Shown here in pieces: positions 17,301 through 27,031 of a stretch of DNA of 64,000 nt. Location of the stretch: NCBI RefSeq assembly GCF_001548375.1, contig NZ_AP017296.1:186001-250000 (forward strand), written 5' to 3'. The stretch is from Nostoc sp. NIES-3756 (lineage in GTDB: Bacteria > Cyanobacteriota > Cyanobacteriia > Cyanobacteriales > Nostocaceae). Made by a program: the position numbers and the translations under genes. Position 1 is the stretch's first letter, and every line of letters begins with the position of its first letter. Below the pieces are notes generated by a model. That model was not told the DNA's origin. It was given only the letters and a program-made list of their open reading frames with translations, and made no database searches.

Positions 17301-18469
17301 CACTTACTATTTCCAATAGCAATTCAATAGATAAAACTTTTATAGCTCCTCGAACTGATACTGAATTAAAATTAGCCCAAATTTGGGCAGAAGTCCTAAA
17401 TGTTGAGCGTGTAGCTATTCACGATAATTTCTTTGATTTAGGAGGTAATTCATTACTTTCTGTACGCTTGTTAAATCAAATATGTAGACAATTTGAGCAA
17501 GAAATACCGCTATCTACCTTATTTTTAAACCAAACAATTGCTAGTTTAGCAACTTGTTTATCAAATAAAACAGATACTCTTGCTTCGTCTCCTTTAGTGG
17601 CAATTCAGCCTAGTGGTACTAATCCACCTTTTTTCTGTGTGCATCCTATATTTGGTGTTGTCTTACCTTATTATGAATTAGCCCATCATTTAGGTAAAAA
17701 TCAACCGTTCTATGGATTACAACCTATAGGAATTGATAATAAAAATACTCCACTCACTAGTATTGAAGATATGGCAGCTTCTTACATTCAAGCATTACGG
17801 CAAGTGCAACCGGAAGGCCCTTATTTTTTAGGAGGTTGGTCTTTTGGTGGCATAGTTGCTTTTGAGATGGCGCAACAATTGCAAAAAGCAGGGGATGAGG
17901 TAGCTTTAATCGCTATGCTTGACACGTTAGCACCAATTCCTGAAAATATTCCTTCTTTTGGTAATGGTTTTCAGTTTCTTATTACTACGGTAATGCGAGA
18001 TATATGGCCATTTATTAGAGAATATTGTTACTTAATACTTGCTCATATCAAAAATAAAATAACGAGGTTTTTAAATAATTATATTACTAAATTCATAAAA
18101 ACTAAATTATTATCACATATTTCTTTCAAAGATAGTTCAATATCTAATATAGATGTAAATCAGGTCATTTCACAGGTTTTAAACGAAGTATCAATTGTCA
18201 CAGCACTACGTATTTTCTGGGCTAATAATCAGGCAGTTTTAAAATATACACCTCAAACCTATCTCCAACAAATCACTTTGTTTAAAACAATCACAAAATT
18301 AAGCGTAGCTGATGCAGATTCGAGTATGGGGTGGGATAAATTGGCTGTTGAGAAAACAGAAATTCATCCTATTAGTGGCAATCACCTCACTATGTTGAGA
18401 CAGCCTCATATCCAAGTTCTAGCAGCACAACTTAGAGCCTGCATAGAAAATAAAAATCAGGCAAAGTAA
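14348..18469 (+). CDS. Non-ribosomal peptide synthetase module C-A-PCP-TE
   Basis: A 1373-residue termination module. The condensation domain (about 20-450) has H-H-I-V-A-D-G. The adenylation domain has Y-T-S-G-S-T-G near residue 646. The carrier protein has L-G-G-N-S near 1033. A type I thioesterase at the C terminus carries G-W-S-F-G-G (nucleophile Ser near 1164), the acid in M-L-D-T and the His in G-N-H-L-T. Reading the GrsA specificity positions by eye gives D-A-F-T-I-A-A-V-W-K, closest in pattern to aromatic-residue codes; this is low confidence. I chose ATG 14348 over a TTG at 14321. As the only gene with a TE it should act last, although it is first in the cluster. The next NRPS gene starts 8 bp downstream. 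Confidence 0.92.
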   Translation: MSQHIHNNLTDEEEYNLSQEAEVFVFPTSFAQQRLWFLDKLAPGNSSYNVSTAIRLTGFLQITALKQAFNEIVRRHETLRTTFVMLEQQPVQAIAPSLYIPLPLIDLRDLESKEREIQVKQIITVEAEYPFNLTTGPLLRIKLLQIEQAEYILLLNIHHIVADGWSIGVLIKELGILYKAFVENQQYLMTSQSVSALLPELHIQYADFAQWQREWLQTVEINGYSSLQIQLAYWQKQLDNLSVLNLPTDRLRPAVPTNRGAKQFLELPQSLTQALEELNYQEDVSLFMTLLAGFKTLLYRYTQQEDIVVGSAIANRNRSELEGLIGFFVNSLVLRTDFSGNPTFRQLLQRVREVTLEAYAHQDLPFEKLVEELQPERNLSHHPLFGVVFSLQNTPIQALELPGLTLSPFKFDNKTAKLDLEFHLWRDRESIKGEIIYSTDLFDDITITRMLGHFQTLLESIVANPEQCLIDLSVLTANEKQQLIDWNNTKTEHTQNKCFHQLFLEQVEKTPDGIALVFEQTQLTYLQLNHQANQLAHHLKNLGVVPDIVVGICIERGPQMIVALLGILKAGGTYLPLDPSYPQERLQFILEDAKVSVLVTQQKFVELFEKSTLSVVYWDRDKSAIASHSKENPVDCVTLRNLAYIIYTSGSTGQPKGVLIEHRGLTNLIKAQIEVFNLQPSSRILQFASLSFDAATFEIVMALGTGAALYLAKKESLIPDQNLIQLLRKNAITHVTFPPSVLKVIPRESLPKLQTIICAGEPCYGEVVQPWLSPNRQLFNAYGPTEATVWSTITEITSISEKIPIGRPIINTQIYILDKHFQPVPIGVPGEIYIGGEGLARGYINLDELTSQKFIPNVFDEVEGKRLYRTGDLACYRPDGNIEFLERIDHQVKIRGFRIELGEIETVIKQHPSVKEAVIVAKTILDEKDLIAYVTFKLNQVVTKNEIKEFLKLKLPAYMLPRNLIVLDCLPLLPNGKVNRQALISLTISNSNSIDKTFIAPRTDTELKLAQIWAEVLNVERVAIHDNFFDLGGNSLLSVRLLNQICRQFEQEIPLSTLFLNQTIASLATCLSNKTDTLASSPLVAIQPSGTNPPFFCVHPIFGVVLPYYELAHHLGKNQPFYGLQPIGIDNKNTPLTSIEDMAASYIQALRQVQPEGPYFLGGWSFGGIVAFEMAQQLQKAGDEVALIAMLDTLAPIPENIPSFGNGFQFLITTVMRDIWPFIREYCYLILAHIKNKITRFLNNYITKFIKTKLLSHISFKDSSISNIDVNQVISQVLNEVSIVTALRIFWANNQAVLKYTPQTYLQQITLFKTITKLSVADADSSMGWDKLAVEKTEIHPISGNHLTMLRQPHIQVLAAQLRACIENKNQAK

Positions 18470-18477
18470 GGAACAAT

Positions 18478-21400
18478 ATGTCTTTTGAAGAAGTTTTTGT
18501 TTTTCCTGTATCTTTTGCTCAACAAAGGTTATGGTTTCTCGAACAGTTGAATCCAGGTAATACGATTTACAACGTACCTACAGCAATTCGTTTAACAGGG
18601 TCACTGAACTTAACCGCGCTAGAGCAAACCTTTAACGAAATTTTGCGTCGTCACGAGGTTTTCCGTACTAAATTTACGGTGGTGGATGGTCAACCTTTGC
18701 AAGCGATTGTCCCTAGCTTAACAATACTCCTTCCTGTATTAGACCTCAAGCAATTGCCAGTTGATCAACGAGAGGCAGAAGCAAAACGGATTATTAGTGC
18801 AGAGATAGAACGTCCTTTTGATTTATCTTCTCTAGGTTTGCTGCGAGTAATGTTGTTTGCGCTTTCGCAGACAGAACATATTCTACTACTGAATATGCAC
18901 CATATTATCTGCGATGATTGGTCTATGGGGTTGCTGATTGGGGAACTGAGCGTTATCTACACAGCTTTTGCACAAAACCAGTCCTCTGTGCGGCACTCTA
19001 CGCAAACACCTTTGCCAGAACTGCCGCTTCAGTATGCAGACTTCGCTCATTGGCAGCGTCAGTGGTTGCAAGGGGAAATTTTGCAAACACAACTAGCTTA
19101 CTGGCGATCGCAATTAAACGGTATTTCTATGCTAGATTTGCCTGTAGATAAAAAGCGGACGAATATACAAAACTATCAAGGTGCAATAGAATTTATAGAG
19201 TTACCGCCACAGCTAACTCATGCACTAGAAGCACTATCACAACAAGAAAGTGCTACTTTATTCATGACTCTGCTAGCAGCATTTCAAATCTTACTCTACC
19301 GCTACACAAATCAGGATGACATTACAGTAGGTTCGCCTATTGCTAACCGTAACCGTAGTGAAATTGAAGGATTAATTGGCTTTTTTGTTAATAGTTTGGT
19401 GTTACGTACCAACCTAAGCGGCAACCCAACTTTTAAGGAACTGTTATCCAGAGTGAGGGATGTCACACTCGAAGCATATAAACATCAAGATTTACCTTTT
19501 GAAAAATTAGTTGAAGAACTCCATCCAGAGCGAAACTTAAGTCATCATCCACTATTTCAAGTTGTATTCGGTTTTCAAAATGCCCCAATGTCGGCGCTAA
19601 AACTACCGGATTTAATTCCAAGCTTTATCAATATTGATTTACAGAAAACCCGCTTTGATTTGGAACTGCATCTATGGAAGTGTTCTCAAGATTTTAGAAG
19701 CCTATGGGGAGGTGACTGGGAGTTTTCTGAAGGGGTTAGAGGTGTAATAGTCTACAATACAGACTTGTTTGATAAGTCTACTATTACCCGGCTATTAAGA
19801 CACTTTAAAACGTTGTTGTCAAGCATTGTCAAAAATCCTCAGCAATCGATTACAGATTTACAACTGTTGAACCATGACCAGCAAAATCAGATATTAGTAC
19901 AGTGGAATAATACCCAAACAGATTATCCTAAAAATAAATGTATTCATCAATTATTTCAGGAGCAAGTTGAGCAACATCCTCATGCTGTGGCTCTAGTTTT
20001 TGGCATTGAGCAAATAACATATCAAGAATTAGATAAACTTAGTAATCAACTAGCTAAATATTTACAAAAGTTACAAGTAAAATCGGAAGTTATTGTAGGA
20101 ATTTGTTTAGAGCAGTCAATAGATTTTATTGTAGGTTTATTAGCAATTTTGAAAGCTGGCGGTGCATATCTACCATTAGACTCTAGTTATCCTCAAGAGC
20201 GTCTAAACTTTATGCTGGAAGATGCACAAGTTTCTATACTAATCACACAAGAAAAGTTACTCAACAATTTTGATAATTCATTAAATCAAACTATTTGTAT
20301 AGATAAAGACTGGAAAATTATCTCCCAGGAAAGTCAAGAATCTTTAAACAGTAATGTAAATAGTGATAATTTAGCTTATGTCATTTACACTTCTGGCTCT
20401 ACAGGTAAACCTAAAGGTGTTGCTGTAACTCACAAAGCTATAAATCGCTTGGTGTGTAATACAAATTACATAAACTTAGAACTTACTGATAAAATAGCTC
20501 AAGGCTCAAATATTTCTTTTGATGCAGCCACATTCGAGATTTGGGGAGCGTTACTTAATGGCGCTCAACTTGTTGGTATTAGTAAAGATGTCATGCTTTC
20601 ACCTCAAGAGTTAGCATTACAGTTAAAGGTAAAAGGTATTAGCGTTTTATTTCTAACTACTGCTTTATTCCAACAAATCACTAGAGATGTTCCCCAGGCT
20701 TTTGCAAATTTAAAATATTTACTATTTGGTGGCGAGACAATTGATAGTAGATGGGTTAAAAAAGTTATTAAATATGGTTCACCAAAGCATTTAGTTCATG
20801 TTTATGGGCCTACAGAAAACACAACATTTTCCTCTCACTATCAAGTACTAGAAGTACCAGAATTAGCTACATCTATTCCTATCGGTACTCCAATTACAAA
20901 TACGCAAATTTATATACTTGATGCGAATTTAAAACCCGTTCCTATTGGTGTTGTAGGTGAGTTGTACATTGGGGGCGAAGGATTGGCGCGAGAATATCTC
21001 AACCGACCTGATCTGACAGATAAACATTTTATTACAATTCCAGAAACAGGGTTTATATCAAAAGTAAGACTTTATAAAACAGGTGATTTAGCTCGTTATT
21101 TAATGGATGGCAATATTGAATTTTTAGGACGGATTGATAATCAAGTCAAGATTCGTGGTTTTCGCATCGAATTAGGAGAGATAGAAACTGTACTAAGTCA
21201 ACATCCAGCAGTGCAGCAAGCTGTAGTAATTGCTGTTGAGGACATACCTGGAGAGAAGCAATTAGTGGGTTACATTGTGTCTTATCAAGCACAGATCCCG
21301 AAAAGCATAGATTTACAGCAATTTTTAAAAGTTAAGTTACCAGATTACATGATACCTAGAGTATACGTAGTGCTTGAATCTCTGCCACTCTCACCTAATG

Positions 21401-21759
21401 GTAAAGTGAATCGTCGTGCTTTACCCATGCCTGATACATTTATTTTTAATCAGCAAGATTATGTAGCTCCAAGCACTGACGTTGAAGTTTTGCTTGCAGA
21501 AATCTGGGCTAAAATTTTAGGCAAAGAACAAGTAGGCATCCACGATAATTTCTTTGAATTAGGGGGGCATTCTCTACTAGCGACTCAGTTAGTATCTCGT
21601 ATCCGAGATACATTGCGAATAGATGTGTCTGTACGTAATTTGTTTGAAGCACCGACGGTAGAACAACTGGCTAGATACATTGAAGCAATGTCTTGGGCAA
21701 CACAAGGTTTACACAATACAAGTAATAAAGAAATGGAGCGTGAGGAAGTAGAATTTTAA
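18478..21759 (+). CDS. Non-ribosomal peptide synthetase module C-A-PCP, predicted Ile
   Basis: A 1093-residue elongation module. The condensation domain has H-H-I-I-C-D-D near residue 140, so the usual glycine of H-H-x-x-x-D-G is Asp while the catalytic second His is kept. The adenylation domain (Y-T-S-G-S-T-G-K-P-K-G near 636) reads D-A-F-F-L-G-V-T-F-K at the ten specificity positions, the known isoleucine-type code of cyanobacterial synthetases. The carrier protein has L-G-G-H-S near 1032. It begins 8 bp after the TE-containing gene and is co-directional, so the two are almost certainly co-transcribed. No epimerase or thioesterase is present. The short C-terminal tail is charged and could be a docking element. 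Confidence 0.92.
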   Translation: MSFEEVFVFPVSFAQQRLWFLEQLNPGNTIYNVPTAIRLTGSLNLTALEQTFNEILRRHEVFRTKFTVVDGQPLQAIVPSLTILLPVLDLKQLPVDQREAEAKRIISAEIERPFDLSSLGLLRVMLFALSQTEHILLLNMHHIICDDWSMGLLIGELSVIYTAFAQNQSSVRHSTQTPLPELPLQYADFAHWQRQWLQGEILQTQLAYWRSQLNGISMLDLPVDKKRTNIQNYQGAIEFIELPPQLTHALEALSQQESATLFMTLLAAFQILLYRYTNQDDITVGSPIANRNRSEIEGLIGFFVNSLVLRTNLSGNPTFKELLSRVRDVTLEAYKHQDLPFEKLVEELHPERNLSHHPLFQVVFGFQNAPMSALKLPDLIPSFINIDLQKTRFDLELHLWKCSQDFRSLWGGDWEFSEGVRGVIVYNTDLFDKSTITRLLRHFKTLLSSIVKNPQQSITDLQLLNHDQQNQILVQWNNTQTDYPKNKCIHQLFQEQVEQHPHAVALVFGIEQITYQELDKLSNQLAKYLQKLQVKSEVIVGICLEQSIDFIVGLLAILKAGGAYLPLDSSYPQERLNFMLEDAQVSILITQEKLLNNFDNSLNQTICIDKDWKIISQESQESLNSNVNSDNLAYVIYTSGSTGKPKGVAVTHKAINRLVCNTNYINLELTDKIAQGSNISFDAATFEIWGALLNGAQLVGISKDVMLSPQELALQLKVKGISVLFLTTALFQQITRDVPQAFANLKYLLFGGETIDSRWVKKVIKYGSPKHLVHVYGPTENTTFSSHYQVLEVPELATSIPIGTPITNTQIYILDANLKPVPIGVVGELYIGGEGLAREYLNRPDLTDKHFITIPETGFISKVRLYKTGDLARYLMDGNIEFLGRIDNQVKIRGFRIELGEIETVLSQHPAVQQAVVIAVEDIPGEKQLVGYIVSYQAQIPKSIDLQQFLKVKLPDYMIPRVYVVLESLPLSPNGKVNRRALPMPDTFIFNQQDYVAPSTDVEVLLAEIWAKILGKEQVGIHDNFFELGGHSLLATQLVSRIRDTLRIDVSVRNLFEAPTVEQLARYIEAMSWATQGLHNTSNKEMEREEVEF

Positions 21760-22165
21760 CAGTTATCAGTTATCAGTTAAATTAGAGGGTTTAAGTCCCC
21801 CATTAGTTAGTGGTAGATGTTAATGGTGAGTCACTGACAGGTACGCAGGAGTTTCCTCAAGTAAAGCAAGTGACGAACCTGATAGGGTGGGTTTAAATCT
21901 CACTCCATACGCCGCTTGAACTATTTACTGGTTTAACAAGTTAATTGCGATCGCCTATAGTATGATCTCATTTATATAATTTTTGCTAAAATATATTACA
22001 GCTTATAAAAATAATTATATTTAATAGTTTATTTAGCTTTATATCATAACTATAGTCAATAACTCTCACTCCCAAGCATGATTTATCCGCAACTATAAGT
22101 GTGATAAAAAGGCTGAGTTAATGGATAACTTTATTACCTAACAACTGTTGTGAAGGGGTGTAATT
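21760..22165. other. Intergenic gap inside the NRPS cluster with short repeats
   Basis: About 400 bp. It starts with a tandem CAGTTAT motif (21760-21779). At 21812-21893 it holds a degenerate copy of the interspersed repeat also seen at 35338-35395 (GGTGAGTC ... CAGGAG/AGGAGGGTTTCC ... GCGAACC ... AGGGTGG). The right part is AT-rich, with AAGGGG about 8 bp before the TTG start at 22166. A separate promoter for the third NRPS gene is plausible. Confidence 0.5.
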
Positions 22166-25100
22166 TTGAAGACGCTGGAATTATTATCTTATCTTCGCAG
22201 CTTAGATGTACAAATTTTTATAGATGGCGAAATATTGCGTTGTAATTCTCCTGAAGGAGTTTTAACAGCAGAACTGCGTCAAGAAATTCAAGAGCGTAAA
22301 GCAGAAATTATTAATTTTTTAAAAGCTGCTAATCATACTAATAACTATAATTTTAAACCTCTTGTAGCTATTCCCCGTGCGGGAAATCCTCCTCTATCAT
22401 TTGCTCAACAAAGATTGTGGTTTCTTGATCAATTATTACCTAATAATCCTTTTTATAACGTTCCGGCAACATTGCATTTAAGAGGTTGGCTTAATTTAGC
22501 AGCACTAGAGCAAACTTTTAATGAAATTGTGCAACGTCATGAAGCTTTACGTACTAATTTTGTAATGCAGTCAGGACAGCCAGTTCAGATAATTAAATCA
22601 CAAATAACAATATCATTATCAATTATAGATTTACAGCAACAGCCAGTAGACGAACGGGAAACACAAGCACAACAACTAATTATCCAAGAAGTTCAAAAGC
22701 CTTTTAATTTAACAACAGACTCATTGCTACGAGTAACATTGTTTCAATTAAATGAAGCAGAGTATATCCTGTTGCTGAATATGCACCATATTGTTTCAGA
22801 TGGTTGGTCTATTGGGGTGCTAGTACAGGAAATTGCCGCACTCTACACTGCTTTTAGTAGCAACCACCCTTCTTCTCTGCCGCAATTAGCAATTCAGTAT
22901 GCAGACTTCGCTCATTGGCAACGCCAGTGGTTGCAAGGGGAAGTTTTGGAAACCCAATTAGTTTACTGGCGAAAGCAGTTAGATAATATTTCTGTTTTAA
23001 ATCTGCCTATTGACAAACCAAGATCAGCTATTCAAAGACATCGAGGAGCAAGGCAATTTTTAGAACTACCTAAAAGCTTAAGCCAAGCTCTTTTAACTCT
23101 TTCTCAGCAGGAAGGAGTAACTTTATTCATGACTCTGCTGGCAGCATTTCAAATTTTGCTTTATCGTTATACTCAACAGGATGATATTGCGGTAGGTTCA
23201 CCTATTGCTAACCGTAATCGCAGCGAAATTGAAGGATTAATTGGTTTTTTTGTCAATAGTTTAGTCTTGCGTACTGATTTATCAGGGAACCCAACTTTTA
23301 AGGAATTATTGAGCAGAGTCAAAGATGTAGCTTTAGGAGCTTATGCTCATCAAGATTTACCTTTTGAAAAGCTAGTAGAAGAATTACATCCAGAGCGAAG
23401 CTTAAATCAAAATCCTTTATTCCAAGTAGTATTTGCGCTACAGAATGCACCGATGTCAGCCTTGGAGTTACCACGATTAACGGTCAGTCCTTGGCAATTC
23501 GACAGTGAAACAACACGTTTTGATTTAGAATTTCACCTATGGGGGCAAGAAACAAATAATGCCCTATGGGTAGATAGTTCAGCAGGCATTAGTGGTTTTG
23601 TCATTTACAGCACCGATTTATTTGAAGATGCAACTATTACTCGGATGCTAAAACATTTTCAAATTTTACTTGAGGGTATAGTGGCAAATCCAGAACAAAA
23701 AATTGCTACTTTACCACTCTTGAGTGAAGCAGAAATACATCAGTTATTAATTGAATGGAATACTACTCAAGTAGACTATTCTCAAGAACAGTGTATCCAT
23801 CAATTATTTGAGGGGATTGTAGAACAAAACCCTGATGCGATCGCACTCTTATTTGGTGAGCAGCAACTTAGTTATCAAGAGTTGAATATACGTAGTAACC
23901 AACTAGCACATTATCTTAACAATCAAGGGATCACAAATGAAGTTTTAGTAGGTCTTTGTGTAGAGCGCTCTTTTGAGATGATTATCGGAATGTTAGGCAT
24001 ACTAAAAGCAGGTGGAGCTTATTTACCTATAGACCCTAATTATCCATCAGAGCGTATAAATTTTATACTTAAAGATGCACAAGTTCCTATCTTATTAACC
24101 CACAAATCATTATTTGAAACTTTAGAAAATTATAGTTCTCAAATAATCTGCTTAGATGAAGATTGGCAGATTATAGCCCAGGAAAAAGAAGATAATCTTC
24201 GAGCTACAGTTACTGTAGATAATCTTGCTTATGTAATTTATACCTCTGGCTCAACTGGAAAGCCTAAAGGCGTACAAATTGAGCATAAAGGATTGCTAAA
24301 TCTAGTTTTTTGGCATCAAAAAGCCTTTGCAGTTTCATCCCAAGACCGAGTAAGTCAAATTGCTAACTTTGCGTTTGATGCTTGTGGCTGGGAGATTTGG
24401 CCATACCTTACTGCTGGGGCAAGTATTTATATTGTAGATGAGCAAATAAAGCAAGTACCTGAGTATCTTCGAGATTGGCTAATTTCAAAAGCCATCACAA
24501 TTTCTTTTTTACCAACACCTTTAGCTGAGAAAGTTATAACATTAAATTGGTCTACAAATACAGCTTTACGAACAATACTAACAGGCGGAGATAAACTCCA
24601 CGAATATCCTTTAGTCTCTCATACATTTGGGCTAGTAAATAACTATGGCCCAACAGAAAATAGTGTTGTTACAACCTCTAATAGTATTTTTGCTGATGAT
24701 AAAGCTAATGTAGTGCCTGCAATTGGTCGTCCTATTGCTAATACACAAGTTTATATATTAGATAAAAGTTTACAACCTGTACCTGTCGGTGTTCCAGGTG
24801 AATTATATATAAGTAGTGATGGTTTAGCACGAGGATATTTGAACCGTTTAGATTTAACTAATGAGTCCTTTATTTATCATGAATTTAGCCAAGAGCTAAA
24901 AGTACGCCTTTATAGAACAGGTGACTTAGCTCGTTACCGTTGGGATGGTAATATTGAATTTATAAGCCGTCTTGATGAGCAAGTAAAAATTCGTGGACAT
25001 CGGATTGAGTTAGGAGAAATTGAAGCGGTACTAAGTCAGCATCCCGCAGTAGAGCAAACTGTAGTAATTACTCATGAGAACGCTGATGAGAAACGTTTAG

Positions 25101-26947
25101 CCGCCTATGTTATTTTTACTAATAAATATCTTAACGAACAAGACAATGAACAGTTAATGAAATTGCAAGATGAACAAGTTTTGCAATGGCAAATTCTATA
25201 TAACGAAGTTTATCAGCAATCTGCTACAGGCTTTGATCCAACATTAAACTTTGTAGGCTGGAATAGTAGCTACACTAATCAATCTATTCCTTTAGAGCAA
25301 ATGTCTGAATGGATAAATAATCAAGTCGCGCAAATTCTAGATTTGCAACCGCAGCGTGTCCTAGAAATTGGCTGTGGAACAGGGTTAGTTCTTTTTAGAG
25401 TTGCTCCTCACTGTATTCAATATTGTGCAACAGATTTTTCTCAATTTTCGCTTAATTATATTCGACACCAATTAGCGAAGCAAGAAATACCTCAAGTTAC
25501 GTTGCATCAGAAGATGGCTGATGATTTTGAGGGGATAGAAACAGGTATATTCGACGTAGTAATTCTCAACTCTGTTGTACAGTATTTTCCTAGTATTGAT
25601 TATTTCATCCACGTATTAGAAGGCGCTGTAAAAGCAACTGCACCCGGTGGTTCTATATTCATAGGGGATGTTCGCAACTTATGCCTTTTGCCAGCTTTTC
25701 ACGCTTCTGTGCAGATATACCAAGCTGAACCTTCATTAACCAGTGTCGAGTTACAACAACGTACACAACTGCAAATCTTTCAAGAGGAAGAGTTAGTTAT
25801 TGATCCAACTTTTTTTACTGCAATTAAACAAATTTTTCCTCAGATTAGCCATGTACAAATTCAACTATTACGAGGAAAAGAACATAATGAATTAACTCAG
25901 TTTCGTTATAATGTTATTCTTCATATAGCTAATGATACTATTAATGATAATTATTTAATGTTAAATTGGGACAAAGATAATTTAACATTTGCCAATTTAC
26001 GCCAGTTGTTGCTGAAGAATAAACCAGATAAATTATATATTAGTAATGTACCTAATGCGCGGATAATCGCTGCGAGTAAGATAGTAGAATTTTTATCAAA
26101 TACTGAAACTTTTAAAACTGTTGCTCAGATACGTAAAGCTGTACAAGAACTGGATAGTTTAGGTGTAGATCCAGAAGAATTTTTTAGCTTAGATGTACTT
26201 TACAAAGTTTATATTACTCGGTCACGTTCAGATATTGAAGAAAATTATGATGTGGTTTTTGTACACCAAGCTGAAACATATAAGGGGACAAATTTACATA
26301 ATACAACTCTTTCTCGCTCCTGGCAAACTTACGCCAATAATCCACTAAAAGCCAAATCTGCACGTAAGCTAGTATTGCAAATGCAGACTTACTTGGCAGA
26401 AAAACTGCCTGAGTATATGATTCCATCTGTTTTTGTAGTCTTAAATTCCTTACCTGTCACAGTAAATGGTAAGGTTGATCGCCACTTATTAAGAACATTG
26501 CATGATGTAATTAAACCTCAATCACATGAGAATTTCATAGCACCTCGAAATCCAGTTGAGCAAGCAGTAATGAAAATTTTTGCTGAGGTTTTAGGACTCA
26601 AACGAGTAGGTATTCATGAAAACTTTTTTAAATTAGGTGGTCATTCATTACTAGCAACAGTGTTTGTCTCTAGAGTACGAGATATTTTGTCTGTTGAATT
26701 ACCTTTGCGTACTATGTTTGAAGCACCAACGATCTCACAAATATCTCAATTAGTGGAGAGTTTGAAACAAAGCAAGACTCAAAGTAAAGCTCCAGTTTTA
26801 GCGCCATTACCCCGTGAAACTCGGCGAATAAAGTTATCTTCTTTAAACGAAAGTAGTAAAAAATTAAGCCAAGAGCAGGATCAAAACTCCGAACATAACT
26901 CTAAAAAACTTGATTTTATGCAAAATTATGGTGCATCACCAGAATGA
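22166..26947 (+). CDS. Non-ribosomal peptide synthetase, docking-C-A-NMT-PCP, predicted N-methyl-Leu
   Basis: A 1593-residue module. Residues 1-55 look like a TubC-type N-terminal docking domain (L-S-Y-L-R-S-L-D-V-Q-I ... L-R-Q-E-I-Q-E-R-K). A condensation domain with H-H-I-V-S-D-G follows, then an adenylation domain whose ten positions read D-A-W-F-L-G-N-V-V-K, the leucine code. An N-methyltransferase is inserted before the last A subdomain (SAM motif V-L-E-I-G-C-G-T-G near 1064). The carrier protein has L-G-G-H-S near 1493. The start is TTG with AAGGGG upstream. A docking domain implies that it receives its substrate from another synthetase. The C-terminal 60 residues are polar and may dock onward. 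No TE. Confidence 0.9.
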   Translation: MKTLELLSYLRSLDVQIFIDGEILRCNSPEGVLTAELRQEIQERKAEIINFLKAANHTNNYNFKPLVAIPRAGNPPLSFAQQRLWFLDQLLPNNPFYNVPATLHLRGWLNLAALEQTFNEIVQRHEALRTNFVMQSGQPVQIIKSQITISLSIIDLQQQPVDERETQAQQLIIQEVQKPFNLTTDSLLRVTLFQLNEAEYILLLNMHHIVSDGWSIGVLVQEIAALYTAFSSNHPSSLPQLAIQYADFAHWQRQWLQGEVLETQLVYWRKQLDNISVLNLPIDKPRSAIQRHRGARQFLELPKSLSQALLTLSQQEGVTLFMTLLAAFQILLYRYTQQDDIAVGSPIANRNRSEIEGLIGFFVNSLVLRTDLSGNPTFKELLSRVKDVALGAYAHQDLPFEKLVEELHPERSLNQNPLFQVVFALQNAPMSALELPRLTVSPWQFDSETTRFDLEFHLWGQETNNALWVDSSAGISGFVIYSTDLFEDATITRMLKHFQILLEGIVANPEQKIATLPLLSEAEIHQLLIEWNTTQVDYSQEQCIHQLFEGIVEQNPDAIALLFGEQQLSYQELNIRSNQLAHYLNNQGITNEVLVGLCVERSFEMIIGMLGILKAGGAYLPIDPNYPSERINFILKDAQVPILLTHKSLFETLENYSSQIICLDEDWQIIAQEKEDNLRATVTVDNLAYVIYTSGSTGKPKGVQIEHKGLLNLVFWHQKAFAVSSQDRVSQIANFAFDACGWEIWPYLTAGASIYIVDEQIKQVPEYLRDWLISKAITISFLPTPLAEKVITLNWSTNTALRTILTGGDKLHEYPLVSHTFGLVNNYGPTENSVVTTSNSIFADDKANVVPAIGRPIANTQVYILDKSLQPVPVGVPGELYISSDGLARGYLNRLDLTNESFIYHEFSQELKVRLYRTGDLARYRWDGNIEFISRLDEQVKIRGHRIELGEIEAVLSQHPAVEQTVVITHENADEKRLAAYVIFTNKYLNEQDNEQLMKLQDEQVLQWQILYNEVYQQSATGFDPTLNFVGWNSSYTNQSIPLEQMSEWINNQVAQILDLQPQRVLEIGCGTGLVLFRVAPHCIQYCATDFSQFSLNYIRHQLAKQEIPQVTLHQKMADDFEGIETGIFDVVILNSVVQYFPSIDYFIHVLEGAVKATAPGGSIFIGDVRNLCLLPAFHASVQIYQAEPSLTSVELQQRTQLQIFQEEELVIDPTFFTAIKQIFPQISHVQIQLLRGKEHNELTQFRYNVILHIANDTINDNYLMLNWDKDNLTFANLRQLLLKNKPDKLYISNVPNARIIAASKIVEFLSNTETFKTVAQIRKAVQELDSLGVDPEEFFSLDVLYKVYITRSRSDIEENYDVVFVHQAETYKGTNLHNTTLSRSWQTYANNPLKAKSARKLVLQMQTYLAEKLPEYMIPSVFVVLNSLPVTVNGKVDRHLLRTLHDVIKPQSHENFIAPRNPVEQAVMKIFAEVLGLKRVGIHENFFKLGGHSLLATVFVSRVRDILSVELPLRTMFEAPTISQISQLVESLKQSKTQSKAPVLAPLPRETRRIKLSSLNESSKKLSQEQDQNSEHNSKKLDFMQNYGASPE

Positions 26948-27031
26948 TGAGCCGTCTAATTATGCTAGTCTTTTTAGCAATTAAAGCTAATTTCTTTTGC
27001 AGCTATCACTCAAGCTAGGCGATCGCTAGTT

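Noticed and set aside
21760..21900. Attachment site or small RNA between the NRPS genes
   Set aside because: The features are explained by a CAGTTAT tandem and a dispersed repeat also found at 35338; no conserved RNA structure was evident.
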